From assembly GCA_963790965.1 (NCBI GenBank), contig CAWBQO010000001.1:310001-374000 (forward strand): a stretch of 64,000 nt of DNA. Reading direction: 5' to 3'. The notes beneath the pieces were generated by a model, which was given only the letters and a program-made list of their open reading frames with translations, did not search any database and was not told where the DNA came from. The position numbers and the translations under genes are program-made. Positions 53,941-62,815 of the stretch are shown here, piece after piece. The first letter of the stretch is position 1. Every line of letters starts with the position of its first letter. This DNA comes from CAWBQO01 sp963790965. GTDB taxonomy: Bacteria; Bacteroidota; Rhodothermia; Rhodothermales; DASSAV01.

Positions 53941-54643
53941 ATGGTCAACTTCATTATCCCGCTGAAAAGCCGCGCGGTGGCTCACGATTGGGCCAAAACT
54001 AATGCCCTCGTTGCGCGGACCGTAGGTTCTATTCTGAATCAATCTTCGGACGAATACCGCATCTTTCTCGTCTGCACCGACGCGCCCGTCGATCGAGGCG
54101 CACCCTGCTCTAAACATCATCCAGTATCCGTTCGCAATTCCGCAGACGAAAGACGAGGCGCGAGCAGAAAAGTGGCAGAAGATCAAGCTGGGGTTCTCTC
54201 ATGCACGCGACTTCATGCCCGGCTACGTCATGTACATGGACGCAGATGATTGCATCCATCGAAATCTTGTACGCTACGTTCATGATCATCCCGCTAAGAG
54301 CGGCTACTACTTTGAGTACGGTTATCTGCACGTGGAAGGGAAAAAGTGGGTCTGGAAGCTCAACGACTTCCATCAGTACTGCGGCACCTCGGCGCTCCAC
54401 TACTGCACTGCCGATGAACTACCGGTAGACTTGAACGATGATCGCGATAAATATCCTATTCTGCGCTGGGGACACCCAGCGATAAAGCGCGTGAAGGAAG
54501 AACTTGGCCGGCCACTCGATCCACTCCCATTTCCCGGTGCCGTCTACAACGTCGGAACCGGCAGCAACCTCAGCGAAGCAGACTCCCATCCATGGCAAAG
54601 CAGACGTGATTTGTGGAAGGCTTTGCAAATGCGCGCCCATTAA
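53941..54643 (+). pseudogene. GT2-like glycosyltransferase, one frameshift
   Basis: Starts MVNFIIPLKSRAVAHDWAK with TVGSILNQSSDEYRIFLVCT; after an indel near 54115 the frame reads QYPFAIPQTKDEARAEKWQK and KLGFSHARDFMPGYVMYMDA, then DDCIHRNLVRYV, and runs open to 54643. The MDADDCIH segment is the GT-A metal site. Without the indel the product would be about 234 residues. The 240 bases before it (53701-53940) hold no gene. It belongs to the same transferase run on the plus strand; the substrate is unknown. Confidence 0.72.
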
Positions 54644-54728
54644 CAGCGGCATTTCGGGATCGATATTCTCTGTGCGATCTCGATGCTGTAACCGCTGAAC
54701 CCGAGTACGCGCTTACACGTGAGGGCTG

Positions 54729-55676
54729 ATGAAGATGGTCTCTATCCTCATCCCATGTCATAATGCGGAGCGCTTTGTTGGCGAGGCTATTCGGAGCGCG
54801 CTGGCGCAGTCGTGGGCGGAGAAGGAGGTCATTGTGGTGGATGACGGATCGACGGACGGCTCGCTGGACGTGATCCGCTCTTTCGGCGAGCGCATTCGCT
54901 GGGAGACGGGGCCGAACCGGGGCGGGAACGCGGCGCGGAATCGCTTGCTTGATCTGGCCACGGGGGAGTGGCTTCAGTACCTCGACGCGGATGATTTTCT
55001 GCTTCCCTCGAAGATCGAGGCGCAGATGCGGTTCATACAGGAGCACCCGGAGGTGGACGTTGCGTACGGCCCGAGCGTGATGCAATATGAGCAAGAGGGC
55101 GCGGCGCGGCAGGAGATCCTTCCGATCCCGGAACCGCGCGATCCGTGGGCGCTGCTGGCCCTGTGGAAGCTGCCGCAAACGGGCAGTCCTCTCTGGCGAA
55201 AGGCGGCGGTCGTAGGGGTAGGCGGATGGAGTGCAGACCAGCCGGTTTGCCAGGAACACGAACTCTATCTGCGGCTTCTCAAATCCGGAAAGAGCTTCGC
55301 GTATGTGGACGATGCCGGGTCGGTTTACCGGCAGTGGAGCGACGGGACGGTCTGCCGACGGGACGTGCCGAACACGTATCGACACCGGCTCGCCATCACG
55401 CGAGAAGCGGAGGACTTCCTGTTGGAGCATGGCGAAATGACGCCCCTCCGACGGCGCGCGTTCGACCGCGCGTATCTTGCGTGCGCTCGGATTATCTGGA
55501 CCTTCGACCGTTCCTGGGCGTCGGAGATCATGGCGCATGTTGAGAAAGCCAACGGCGGGCGCTTCAGGCCGGAGCGCGAGCAGGTGCCCGGTATGTACCG
55601 AAGCCTGTATCGGCTGTTTGGGTTTCATACTGCCGAACGGGCCGCCGCATGGCGTCGCCAACTGGCCGCAAGGTGA
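54729..55676 (+). CDS. GT2 family glycosyltransferase
   Basis: A 315-residue GT-A enzyme: VSILIPCHNAERFVGEAIRS, VIVVDDGSTDGSLDVI, TGPNRGGNAARNRLLDLATG and the metal site YLDADDFLLPSKIE. A C-terminal region with TGSPLWRKAAVVGVGGW and CQEHELYLRLLKSG is typical of acceptor-binding parts in GT2. It is the best-preserved member of this part of the locus and a paralogue of the protein at 47778 (same NAERF, PNRGG and DADD spacing). The next gene starts five bases after the stop. Confidence 0.92.
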   Translation: MKMVSILIPCHNAERFVGEAIRSALAQSWAEKEVIVVDDGSTDGSLDVIRSFGERIRWETGPNRGGNAARNRLLDLATGEWLQYLDADDFLLPSKIEAQMRFIQEHPEVDVAYGPSVMQYEQEGAARQEILPIPEPRDPWALLALWKLPQTGSPLWRKAAVVGVGGWSADQPVCQEHELYLRLLKSGKSFAYVDDAGSVYRQWSDGTVCRRDVPNTYRHRLAITREAEDFLLEHGEMTPLRRRAFDRAYLACARIIWTFDRSWASEIMAHVEKANGGRFRPEREQVPGMYRSLYRLFGFHTAERAAAWRRQLAAR

Positions 55677-55681
55677 ACCAG

Positions 55682-56572
55682 ATGCCGCCCCTCTTTTCTA
55701 TTGTCATTCCGGTCTTTAACCGGGCACTGCTCGTCGGGAGGACGCTTGAGAGCGTCTTTGCGCAGACGGAGGCGGATTATGAGATCGTGTGCGTGGACGA
55801 TGGCTCTACCGACGGCAGCGTCGATATCCTGAAGTCTTACGGCGACCGCGTACGGGTCGTCGAGCAGGAGAACGCCGGTCCGGGAGCCGCCCGTAACAAC
55901 GGCATCCGTCAGGCCGCGGGCGAGTACGTCGTCTTCCTCGACTCGGATGACCTCTGGTTCCCGTGGACGCTTGCGACGTATCGCGAGGTCATCGAAGCGC
56001 AGGGGCGGCCGTCGTTTCTGGGCGGAGCGCTCTGTCCGTTCAGGCACGGGGAGGAACTTGCCGCTGTCTCCCGGGAGGCGACGCGCGTCGACGTCTATTC
56101 CGATTATCTTGCCGCAGCGGCGGAAGGTGTTTTCGTTGGCAGTTGCATGGCCGCCGCACGCCGGGAGGCGCTGCTGGAGATCGGGGGCTTTACGGACCGG
56201 CCCATCAATGCCGAGGACCACGACCTCGCCCTGCGCATCGGAGCGCATCCGGGCTTCGTATTCGTTCGTCCCGAAGATGGTGGGATTGCGCGCCCATGAG
56301 GGCCGTATCTCGGGCAACGCGCAGAAGATGATCGATGGATTGCACTACCTGCTCGATCAGGAAGAGGCGGGGCGCTATCCCGGCGGAAGGGCGCGCTCGC
56401 ACGACCGGCGGCACATTCTCGCGCAGCATGTTCGTAGCCTGAGCTTCGATCTGTCACGCGCCGGACAGCCGCCGGACTCGCGCTGTACCGCCGCACTCTC
56501 CCGTGGCAGATCCGTCAGGGGAGATGGAAGTATGATGCGGGATTGCCGCTCTCGCCCTCCGGCAGGCAATAA
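55682..56572 (+). pseudogene. GT2 family glycosyltransferase, frameshifted in the last third
   Basis: The first ~200 residues are intact: MPPLFSIVIPVFNRALLVGR, IVCVDDGSTDGSVDILKSYG, VEQENAGPGAARNNGIRQA and the metal site FLDSDDLWFPW, plus GFTDRPINAEDHDLALRIG. Near 56275 the frame shifts to LRAHEGRISGNAQKMIDGLH and YLLDQEEAGRYPGGRARSHD, and near 56465 again to GLALYRRTLPWQIRQGRW with a stop at 56570-56572. Repaired length about 296 residues. ATG at 55682 is chosen because it gives the GT2 start immediately; an upstream frame to 55649 lies within the preceding gene. Confidence 0.8.
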
Positions 56573-56587
56573 CGAAGAGATGTGCCC

Positions 56588-57186
56588 ATGAGTAGCCGCG
56601 ACGAGTGGATCAACCGCATCATGCGCTATCCCGGCGCCGCCGCCATCCGCTTGCGCGTGGCGTATTACCGCGCTCTCGGCGCCCACATCGGGCGGCGCTC
56701 CCACCTGAAACGGGTCAATATCCCCCGCAACCCGTGGGACGTCTGCATCGGCGATGACACCTACATCGACGATTTTACGGTGCTCCTCAGCTCCGGGCCG
56801 CGCCTGATCCGAGCCGCGCATATGGATCGGCAACAGCTGCGGCTTTAATCGCTTCTCGCTGATCGATGCGTCCGAAAGCATCGTCTTCGCGATGGCGTCC
56901 GCGTCGGCCCGCACTGCTACATTACGGACCATGACCATGGCACGGCCCTCGACCGCCCCGTTTCTGATCAGCCCCTCGTAAACGCCCCGGTCCACATCGG
57001 GCGAGACGTGTGGATCGGCGCGGGTGCCACCATATTGAAAGGGGTGACGATTGGCGATCAAGCCATCGTCGCAGCAGGCGCAGTGGTTACGAAGAGCGTC
57101 CCCGCCGGGCCATCGTCGGCGGCGTTCCCGCGAAAGTAATTGGCGAAAGAGGAAAGTCTACGCAATTGAAAACGCACAAAGTATGA
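56588..57186 (+). pseudogene. Hexapeptide-repeat (LbH) acyltransferase, three frameshifts
   Basis: Reading across frames gives MSSRDEWINRIMRYPGAAAI, HIGRRSHLKRVNIPRNPWDV and CIGDDTYIDDFTVLLSSG, then after a shift near 56815 RIWIGNSCGFNRFSLIDASE, after one near 56890 VGPHCYITDHDHGTALDR and HIGRDVWIGAGATILKGVTI, and after one near 57105 GGVPAKVIGERGKSTQLKTH. The repeating I-G-x hexapeptides and the histidine in YITDHDHG identify a left-handed beta-helix O-acetyltransferase, which would decorate the glycan. The stop at 57184-57186 overlaps the next ATG (ATGA), so the two were translated together in the intact locus. Confidence 0.8.
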
Positions 57187-58469
57187 GCGCTCTATACAGC
57201 TGGCTAAAATATCGCGCCGACAGCTGGGCATGTCACGTGGACCTGCAGTGGCAAATTGGATTTCGCGCGGATGCGGCATCTTGGCGGCTTCATCGCCTGG
57301 CTTCGCAGATAAAATTCAACCGCGAATTGTTTCGGAACCGCCTCCCTCCAAAGATGCGGAAGCCCGCATGGAGTGAAGAGTGGGCGGCAACTGCCCTATG
57401 GATCGCTGTTCTGGTGTGGCATGGCAGCCGTGAATGGTTCAAGTGGCATCGTGATATCGCCAAGACCGTTGGCGTACATTCAGCAGCGCAGATTAAGCGA
57501 ATGATAATCGCGTCGCTTGTTTATAACGTATCGCCCCTTTACTTCTATGGGTACGCCCTATATAAACAGGAAAATCTCGCAAAAGCTGCGCTCTATATCA
57601 CTGACGTGGAGATGGGACATCTCTTGCCGGCGCTTTCGTGGGCCAATAAGGCCGATCTTGGTCCCATAAGCCAGAAACATCATTTCGCGGACTTTTGCGC
57701 CGTCAATGGCCTTAATACGGCAAAAACAATTTCCGTGACGGGGCCTGAGAAGGAAGCCCCGAGCAGCCTGCCGCCTGTCGATCTGTTCCTTAAACCGGTG
57801 AACGACTTTTCGGGACATGGAATCGAAATGTGGTTGTACGATAATGCGGCAAAAACATGGAGACGAGGGGAATCATCTTTTGATGAAGCAGAGATGCTCG
57901 ATTACCTTCGCTCCAAATATTCGGAGCGGCTGTACATTGTTCAGGAGCGGCTTGTAACCGCCCCTGACCTTTCCGATTTAACAGACAAAGCGCTTTGTAC
58001 CTGCCGCGTCGTTACTTACAAGTATCCAGACGGGCAACCGGAGGTATTGGCAGCCAGCTTGCGGATGCCGGTGGGCGCAAGTGAAGTGGATAATGTCTCA
58101 CAGGGAGGCATAGCCGCACCGATGAATGCCGCAACGGGAGTGCTCGGACACGCAATCGCCCCGAGGCACGCAGGCGTGCGCTACGAGCGGCACCCGCGCA
58201 CGGGCAGCCTGATCGCTGGTCGCCGCATTGCAAATTGGCAAGAAGTTGCCTCTCTGTGCCGGCGAGCTCATGCCTGCGTTCCGGATTTTGCTTTTCTTGG
58301 ATGGGATGTCGCTCTTGCTGATGAAGGGGCGCGTTTGATAGAATGCAACGTATGGTTTGCGCCGCGCGTTATCCAAATCGATGGTCATAAACCTCTCGGC
58401 GACACTATCTTCCCGGACGTCTTCTTTGCGCATTGGGAACGCGCTTATGGCAAAGAGGCGCTTTCCTGA
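57183..58469 (+). CDS. Sugar-transfer-associated ATP-grasp protein
   Basis: A 428-residue protein of the ATPgrasp_ST type found in surface-glycan loci. ATP-grasp features are the Lys in VDLFLKPVNDFSGHGIEMW, the YIVQERLVTAPDLSDLTD hinge and LCTCRVVTYKYPDGQPEV, and the last metal-binding part FLGWDVALADEGARLIECN ending in NVWFAPRVIQ. The N-terminal 150 residues are helical and basic (WLKYRADSWACHVDLQWQ). It should join an amino or carboxylate group to a sugar or glycan precursor, but the exact reaction is not known for this family. ATG at 57183 overlaps the previous stop; the frame is open further upstream (57051) only by chance. Confidence 0.8.
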   Translation: MSALYSWLKYRADSWACHVDLQWQIGFRADAASWRLHRLASQIKFNRELFRNRLPPKMRKPAWSEEWAATALWIAVLVWHGSREWFKWHRDIAKTVGVHSAAQIKRMIIASLVYNVSPLYFYGYALYKQENLAKAALYITDVEMGHLLPALSWANKADLGPISQKHHFADFCAVNGLNTAKTISVTGPEKEAPSSLPPVDLFLKPVNDFSGHGIEMWLYDNAAKTWRRGESSFDEAEMLDYLRSKYSERLYIVQERLVTAPDLSDLTDKALCTCRVVTYKYPDGQPEVLAASLRMPVGASEVDNVSQGGIAAPMNAATGVLGHAIAPRHAGVRYERHPRTGSLIAGRRIANWQEVASLCRRAHACVPDFAFLGWDVALADEGARLIECNVWFAPRVIQIDGHKPLGDTIFPDVFFAHWERAYGKEALS

Positions 58470-58628
58470 TCGAGAGGGCGTGATCGATCGGGCATGTGGG
58501 ATAATAGAGTCGTCATTCGCTGCAAATCCACATTGCGCCGTCGGTCTGCATTGGGCAGCGCCGGATGCCTTATCTTGTCGGCTGATTAACCTTCCGCCCC
58601 CAGCCGCCTCTCTGATCAGTGCCCCCGG

Positions 58629-59558
58629 ATGACCGAGTTAAGTCGCGATACGGCCCCTGTCTCGGCAATCATCCCGACGTGGAATCGTACCGCGCGCCTC
58701 GCAGATACCCTGCGCAACCTGAAGGCGTGCCACCCGGCCCCCGCTGAAATCCTCGTCCATATTGACGCGGGCGACGACACGACGCGCCCGTGGCTGATGA
58801 CGCATCATCCGGACGTGCGCGTGCTCGAAAGCCGGGATCAGGTCGGTCCCGGCGGCGGACGCAATCGCCTCATCCGGGAAGCACGCTACGGTATCATCGC
58901 CAGCTTCGATGATGACTCGTACCCCGTAGATCCGGACTTCTTTGATCGCCTCCTGCTCGTCTTCGGCGCTTTCCCGGACGCCGCCGTCCTCTCGTGCGCC
59001 ATCTATCACCAGGGCGAAACCATTAAGCCGGACACCCACTCCGCCGGGTGGACTTCCAATTTCGTCGGATGCGGGTGCGCCTATCACCGCGATGCTTTCC
59101 TCGCGCTCGATGGATACCTGAATCTCCCCATCGCTTACGGGGCCGAAGAAGCGGACGTGGCCATCCAGCTCCAGGAACGCGGCAAAGCCGTCCTTCATTC
59201 GGATTGGTTGCGCGTCTATCACGACACCGTCCTCACGCACCATGAAGCCCCGGACGTGAATGGTGCCAAGATTGCCAACCTCGCCCTGCTCGCCTACGTC
59301 CGCTATCCCGTCTCGATGTGGGGCTACGGCGCGCTGCAGGTGCTCAACCGCGTCTCCTATGCCCTCAAGAACGGTCGCCACGCGGGCATTCTGCACGGAC
59401 TCGGCATGATCCCGTCCATGATCTGGACCTTCCGCCGCCGCCGCCGTCCCGTGAGCCGCGAGGCCCTCGAACGCTACCTCGCCTCCCGCTCCGGCCTCAC
59501 CCCCCTCCCCTGGCCCGCCCAACTCTCCGCCGAACGCCCCCAACCCACCGCCGACTGA
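58629..59558 (+). CDS. GT2 family glycosyltransferase
   Basis: A 309-residue GT-A enzyme starting VSAIIPTWNRTARLADTLRN, with LVHIDAGDDTTRPWL, GPGGGRNRLIREARYGIIAS and the metal site SFDDDSYPVDPDFF. Later NFVGCGCAYHRDAFLALDGY and YGAEEADVAIQLQERG fit the rhamnosyltransferase-like GT2 group. Codon-rich GC ending and intact frame. It is the last transferase before the repeat/IS region; 159 gene-free bases separate it from the ATP-grasp gene. Confidence 0.92.
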   Translation: MTELSRDTAPVSAIIPTWNRTARLADTLRNLKACHPAPAEILVHIDAGDDTTRPWLMTHHPDVRVLESRDQVGPGGGRNRLIREARYGIIASFDDDSYPVDPDFFDRLLLVFGAFPDAAVLSCAIYHQGETIKPDTHSAGWTSNFVGCGCAYHRDAFLALDGYLNLPIAYGAEEADVAIQLQERGKAVLHSDWLRVYHDTVLTHHEAPDVNGAKIANLALLAYVRYPVSMWGYGALQVLNRVSYALKNGRHAGILHGLGMIPSMIWTFRRRRRPVSREALERYLASRSGLTPLPWPAQLSAERPQPTAD

Positions 59559-59658
59559 CCCCACCTGCCCCGCGGAGCGGCATCCCCCGGCCCGCCACAA
59601 AAACTGTCCGCGCCTCCGCGTCAAAGACCCTCCCCCAAGGCACTACCACCACCCGCCT

Positions 59659-59735
59659 GTCATCCCGACCAAGGCGGCGGCAGGACGGACCATACACCCG
59701 CCGACGCCCCCCGCCGCCGCGCGGAGGGACCTCCT
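59659..59735 (+). repeat. ~76-bp stem-loop element (77 bp copy)
   Basis: Standard ends with a loop sequence that differs from all other copies. Confidence 0.8.
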
Positions 59736-59880
59736 CAAACCAGCACACCCAAAACGCAGCACCGAACCGGGCGAAATACAAGGACAAAATGGTATAATGA
59801 TCTCCGCGCCTCTGCGTCAAATCTTCCATACGCGCCAGGCCGGCCATAACCCCATCCGCCAGGCACATACCCCCCCGCCT

Positions 59881-59956
59881 GTCATCCCGACCAAGGCGGC
59901 GGTACCGACTCTCATCGAGAGACCACCCCATCCGCCGCCGCGCGGAGGGACCTCCC
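59881..59956 (+). repeat. ~76-bp stem-loop element abutting the IS3 remnant
   Basis: Standard ends; the GGACCTCC end is followed directly by IS3 orfA sequence (CAGACCGAGCAAACC). Confidence 0.85.
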
Positions 59957-60871
59957 AGACCGAGCAAACCTACTACCGCTGGAAGAAGGAGTATGGCGGC
60001 ATGGATCGGGACAATCTCCGCCGTCTGAAGGATCTCGAACGAGAGAACAGCCGCCTGAAGCGGCTTGTAGCCGATCGGCGCTCGACATCTCGATCTTAAA
60101 AGAGGTGGCTGAGGGAAAATTCTAAGCCCGTCGCGACGCAGGGATGCCGTGCGCCACGTTCAGGGGGTGCTTGGTGTCAGCCAGCGGCGGGCTTGCAGAA
60201 CCCTCGGACAATGGCGCTCGACGCAGCGCTACCAGTCGAAGATGCCAGATCGGGACCAGCCGCTCCTGGCACGCCTCCAAGAACTTGCAGCGGCGCACCC
60301 ACGAGCGGGATGTCGCCGCGTCACGCAGATGCTGCGGGCGGAGGGCTGGCGCGTAAACCAGAAGCGTGTACACCGGCTCTGGAAGGCAGCGGGGCTTCAG
60401 GTGAAGCGAAAGCAGACGAAGAAGCGGCGGCTGGGCACCTCGGAGAACGGGTGCGTGCGGCTCAAAGCGGCCTACAGAGGACACCTGTGGAGCTACGACT
60501 TCGTCTTTGACCGGACCGACGACGGAAAGCAGCTAAAACTGATGCCAGTGATCGACGAGTTCACAAGAGAATGCCACGCCATCCTTGTAGCGCGCTCTAT
60601 CACGGCGAAGGAGGTTACACGGGCGCTGGGAGAGGTATTCGACGCCGAAGGCGTGCCGGAGAACCTGAGAAGCGACAACGGGTCGGAGTTCATAGCCGAG
60701 AAGGTAAAGACGTACCTTCGAGGACAGGGCGTGCAGACGCGCTACATAGAGCCGGGTGCTCCTGGCAGAATGGTTTTATCGAAAGTTTTAATCGCCCGTT
60801 CAGAGACGAGCTGTTGGACCGGGAAGTCTTCGTCAACTTGGCGAGGCAAAGGTTCTGGTAGAGCAGTTCGC
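59957..60871 (+). mobile_element. IS3-family insertion sequence remnant, both ends replaced by repeats
   Basis: An IS of the IS3 family (IS407-like subgroup by sequence feel) lacking both termini. The left part encodes the C-terminal half of OrfA (TEQTYYRWKKEYGG, RENSRLKRLVAD and, after an indel near 60075, ALDISILKEVAEGKF with a stop at 60123-60125). OrfB follows from about 60124. No inverted repeats or target duplication remain: the left end joins a ~76-bp element and the right end joins the repeat palindrome at about 60872. It is surely inactive. Confidence 0.88.
60124..60871 (+). pseudogene. IS3-family transposase OrfB (DDE), truncated and frameshifted
   Basis: The reading SPSRRRDAVRHVQGVLGVSQ, then LQELAAAHPRAGCRRVTQML and VNQKRVHRLWKAAGLQVKRK, leads into the rve integrase core. 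The DDE residues can be seen: Asp in GHLWSYDFVFD, Asp in LRSDNGSEFIAEKVK, and Glu in NGFIESFNRPFRDELLD. A missing base near 60765 (before WQNGFIESFN) and another near 60842 break the frame, and the gene stops being IS sequence after EAKVLVEQFA at about 60871. The C-terminal ~40 residues are absent. An apparent 460-residue frame continuing to 61531 is a fusion with repeat DNA. Confidence 0.88.
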
Positions 60872-60941
60872 AGTAGGGGAACGATCGTTCGCGCCCCTAC
60901 AACATCGCAGCCCCGAACCAAACAGCACCGCCCCCCAGACT

Positions 60942-61017
60942 GTCATCCCGACCAAGGCGGCGCTACCGACTCTCATCGAGAGACCACCCCATCCGCCGCC
61001 GCGCGGAGGGACCTCCT
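60942..61017 (+). repeat. ~76-bp stem-loop element
   Basis: Standard ends, loop TCTCATCGAGAG as in the copy at 59881. Confidence 0.85.
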
Positions 61018-61336
61018 ATCCCAGCAAAGAACACCCGCCGACTCCCATCCGCTCCCTACTCGCGTCTTCGACTTCCCGAGCGCACCGAAGGATCCGTGCT
61101 TACGGGAGCTTGAGATGCTTCGCTTCGCCGGCATCACACGCGGGGAGGGTGATGCCGTTCTTGTGGTCCTCAGTGCTGCCTTTCTCGTGGCCCTCAGCGC
61201 TGCCATTAGCCTCCATTCCCCCGGGAGTGTCATCCTGAGCGAAGAGAAGGATCTGTTTTCTTTCGCAGCAGGGGAACGATCGTTCGCGCCCCTACAACAT
61301 CGCAGCCCCGAACCAAACAGCACCGCCCCCCAGACT

Positions 61337-61412
61337 GTCATCCCGACCAAGGCGGCGGCACTGCGCTCGGCCAAAGAACAACCCCATCCGCCGCCGCGCG
61401 GAGAGACCTCCT
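61337..61412 (+). repeat. ~76-bp stem-loop element
   Basis: Standard ends with one change (GGAGAGACCTCC instead of GGAGGGACCTCC) and a different loop. Confidence 0.8.
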
Positions 61413-61530
61413 CAACACAGCACACCCTCGACGCTGCGCCAAGAAACCCAATCTCCGCTCGAAACAAGAAACCTCTGCGCCAGAAACCCTGCCCCGCCAT
61501 ATCTTCCGGAACCACCAACCCGACGCTATA

Positions 61531-62775
61531 ATGTCCGCCTCCTGGATCGTCGCGCAGATCGGCGCGCGCGAACACTACGCCGTCCCACGCGCCCTCCACC
61601 GCAGAGGCGCGCTCCAGCGGCTGTACACCGACTTCTGGAGTCCACCGCCACCGGCCACCCTCCCCGCCTCCTCCCGCGCCCTCCGCGCCCTCCTCAGCCG
61701 CCGCCACCCGGACCTTCCGCGCGAGCGCGTCACGAGCTTCAATCCCACCGCCGTCCTGGACGCGCTGCAATACCCGCTCCTGCGCCGCCTTGGCATGGCA
61801 CCGGATCAGCAAGACACGTTCATCCAGATCGGCCGCCGGTTTGCCGAGAGCGTCCGGCGCGACCTACAGCGGCGCGGCCGCCTGCCAGAGAACACCGCCT
61901 ACTTTGGCTTTAACACCGGCTGCCTCGAAACCCTCTCGCTCCTCAACGAGCATGGCCTGCCCTCCGTCGTCGACCAGATCGACCCGGGCGTTACGGAAGT
62001 CGAACTCGTGATCGAAGAATCCCGGCAGTGGCCCGGCTGGGCCGAGACGCCCCCTGCCGTCCATGCCGCGTACTACGAACGCCTGAAGGCCGAGTGGGAC
62101 GCCGCCACCCGCGTCCTCGTCAACTCGGATTGGTCCCGCGAGGCGCTTATCGATCAGGGGGTTTCGGCCGATAAGATAATCGTAGTGCCCCTCGCCTACG
62201 AACCGCCTGCCGGCCTCCCGGAGACCAGCGTGCGCCCGTCGACAGGCCCCTTGCACGTGCTCTGGCTCGGGCAAGTGGTCCTTCGAAAAGGCATTCAGTA
62301 TCTCATCGAAGCCGCACGATCACTGCCGGAAAAAGATTTCACCTTCACCATCGCCGGACCCATCGGCATCTCACCGGACGCCCTGCGCCGGGCACCCGCC
62401 AACTTGAAGTTTCTTGGCACCATCACCCGGGACCGCGTCTCGGAAGTATACCGCGAGGCCGACGTGTTCGTCTTGCCCACGGTCTCCGACGGCTTCGCGC
62501 TGACGCAGCTCGAAGCCATGGCGCACGGGTTGCCCGTGATCGCCACCCGCAACTGCGGCCGCGTGGTCACGGACGGGGAAGACGGATGGCTGATCGAGGC
62601 GCGGAGCACCCGCTCGCTCACGGACGCCCTCGGGCGGTGCCTCGACGAGCGAGATCGTCTGCAGGAGATGGGACGGCGTGCGCGCCAAAAACTCAGCGCC
62701 TACACGCTGGAAGCGTATGCGGATCGTCTCGATCAGGCGTATCATGCAATGATTACTGAACGTAGCCTCCTATGA
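61531..62775 (+). CDS. GT4 family glycosyltransferase
   Basis: A 414-residue GT-B enzyme. The N-terminal domain starts SWIVAQIGAREHYAVPRALH and contains FNTGCLETLSLLNEHGLPSV; the C-terminal domain has HVLWLGQVVLRKGIQYLIEA, the donor-binding DVFVLPTVSDGFALTQLEAM with the EX7E-type Glu pair, and AHGLPVIATRNCGRVVTDGE. It is intact and probably adds a sugar to a lipid-linked intermediate. The ATG at 61531 follows about 120 bases of gene-free DNA after the repeat array, so it may start a new transcript with the polymerase-like gene downstream. Confidence 0.92.
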   Translation: MSASWIVAQIGAREHYAVPRALHRRGALQRLYTDFWSPPPPATLPASSRALRALLSRRHPDLPRERVTSFNPTAVLDALQYPLLRRLGMAPDQQDTFIQIGRRFAESVRRDLQRRGRLPENTAYFGFNTGCLETLSLLNEHGLPSVVDQIDPGVTEVELVIEESRQWPGWAETPPAVHAAYYERLKAEWDAATRVLVNSDWSREALIDQGVSADKIIVVPLAYEPPAGLPETSVRPSTGPLHVLWLGQVVLRKGIQYLIEAARSLPEKDFTFTIAGPIGISPDALRRAPANLKFLGTITRDRVSEVYREADVFVLPTVSDGFALTQLEAMAHGLPVIATRNCGRVVTDGEDGWLIEARSTRSLTDALGRCLDERDRLQEMGRRARQKLSAYTLEAYADRLDQAYHAMITERSLL

Positions 62776-62815
62776 ACCGGCCGCACGGCCACGCTACCAA
62801 CACCTGTCTTTAGTC

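Larger units (their letters stand above)
59559..59956 (+). repeat. Repeat region with two ~76-bp stem-loop elements
   Basis: The 398 bases after the GT2 gene hold stem-loop copies at 59659-59735 and 59881-59956, about 222 bases apart, each preceded by CCCGCCTGTCATCCC-type context. The second copy ends exactly where recognisable IS3 orfA coding sequence begins. Reading frames through it (PHPPPRGGTS and similar) recur at each copy and are artefacts of the repeat. Confidence 0.8.
60872..61430 (+). repeat. Composite repeat array, right-hand copy (~1.4 units)
   Basis: The same unit as at 43.1-44.1 kb in the same orientation: palindromes at 60874 and 61270 (395-bp period), stem-loop copies at 60942-61017 and 61337-61412, the GAAGGATC-CTGTGCTTACGG segment and GTCATCCTGAGCGAAG at 61229. 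Sequence identity with the left array is high by eye over hundreds of bases. The left edge interrupts the IS3 remnant at a shared TTCGCA. Confidence 0.9.

Noticed and set aside
60149..61531. 460-residue protein starting in the IS and ending before the GT4 gene
   Set aside because: It is the transposase OrfB fused by frameshift to repeat DNA; the last 200 residues are repeat translation.
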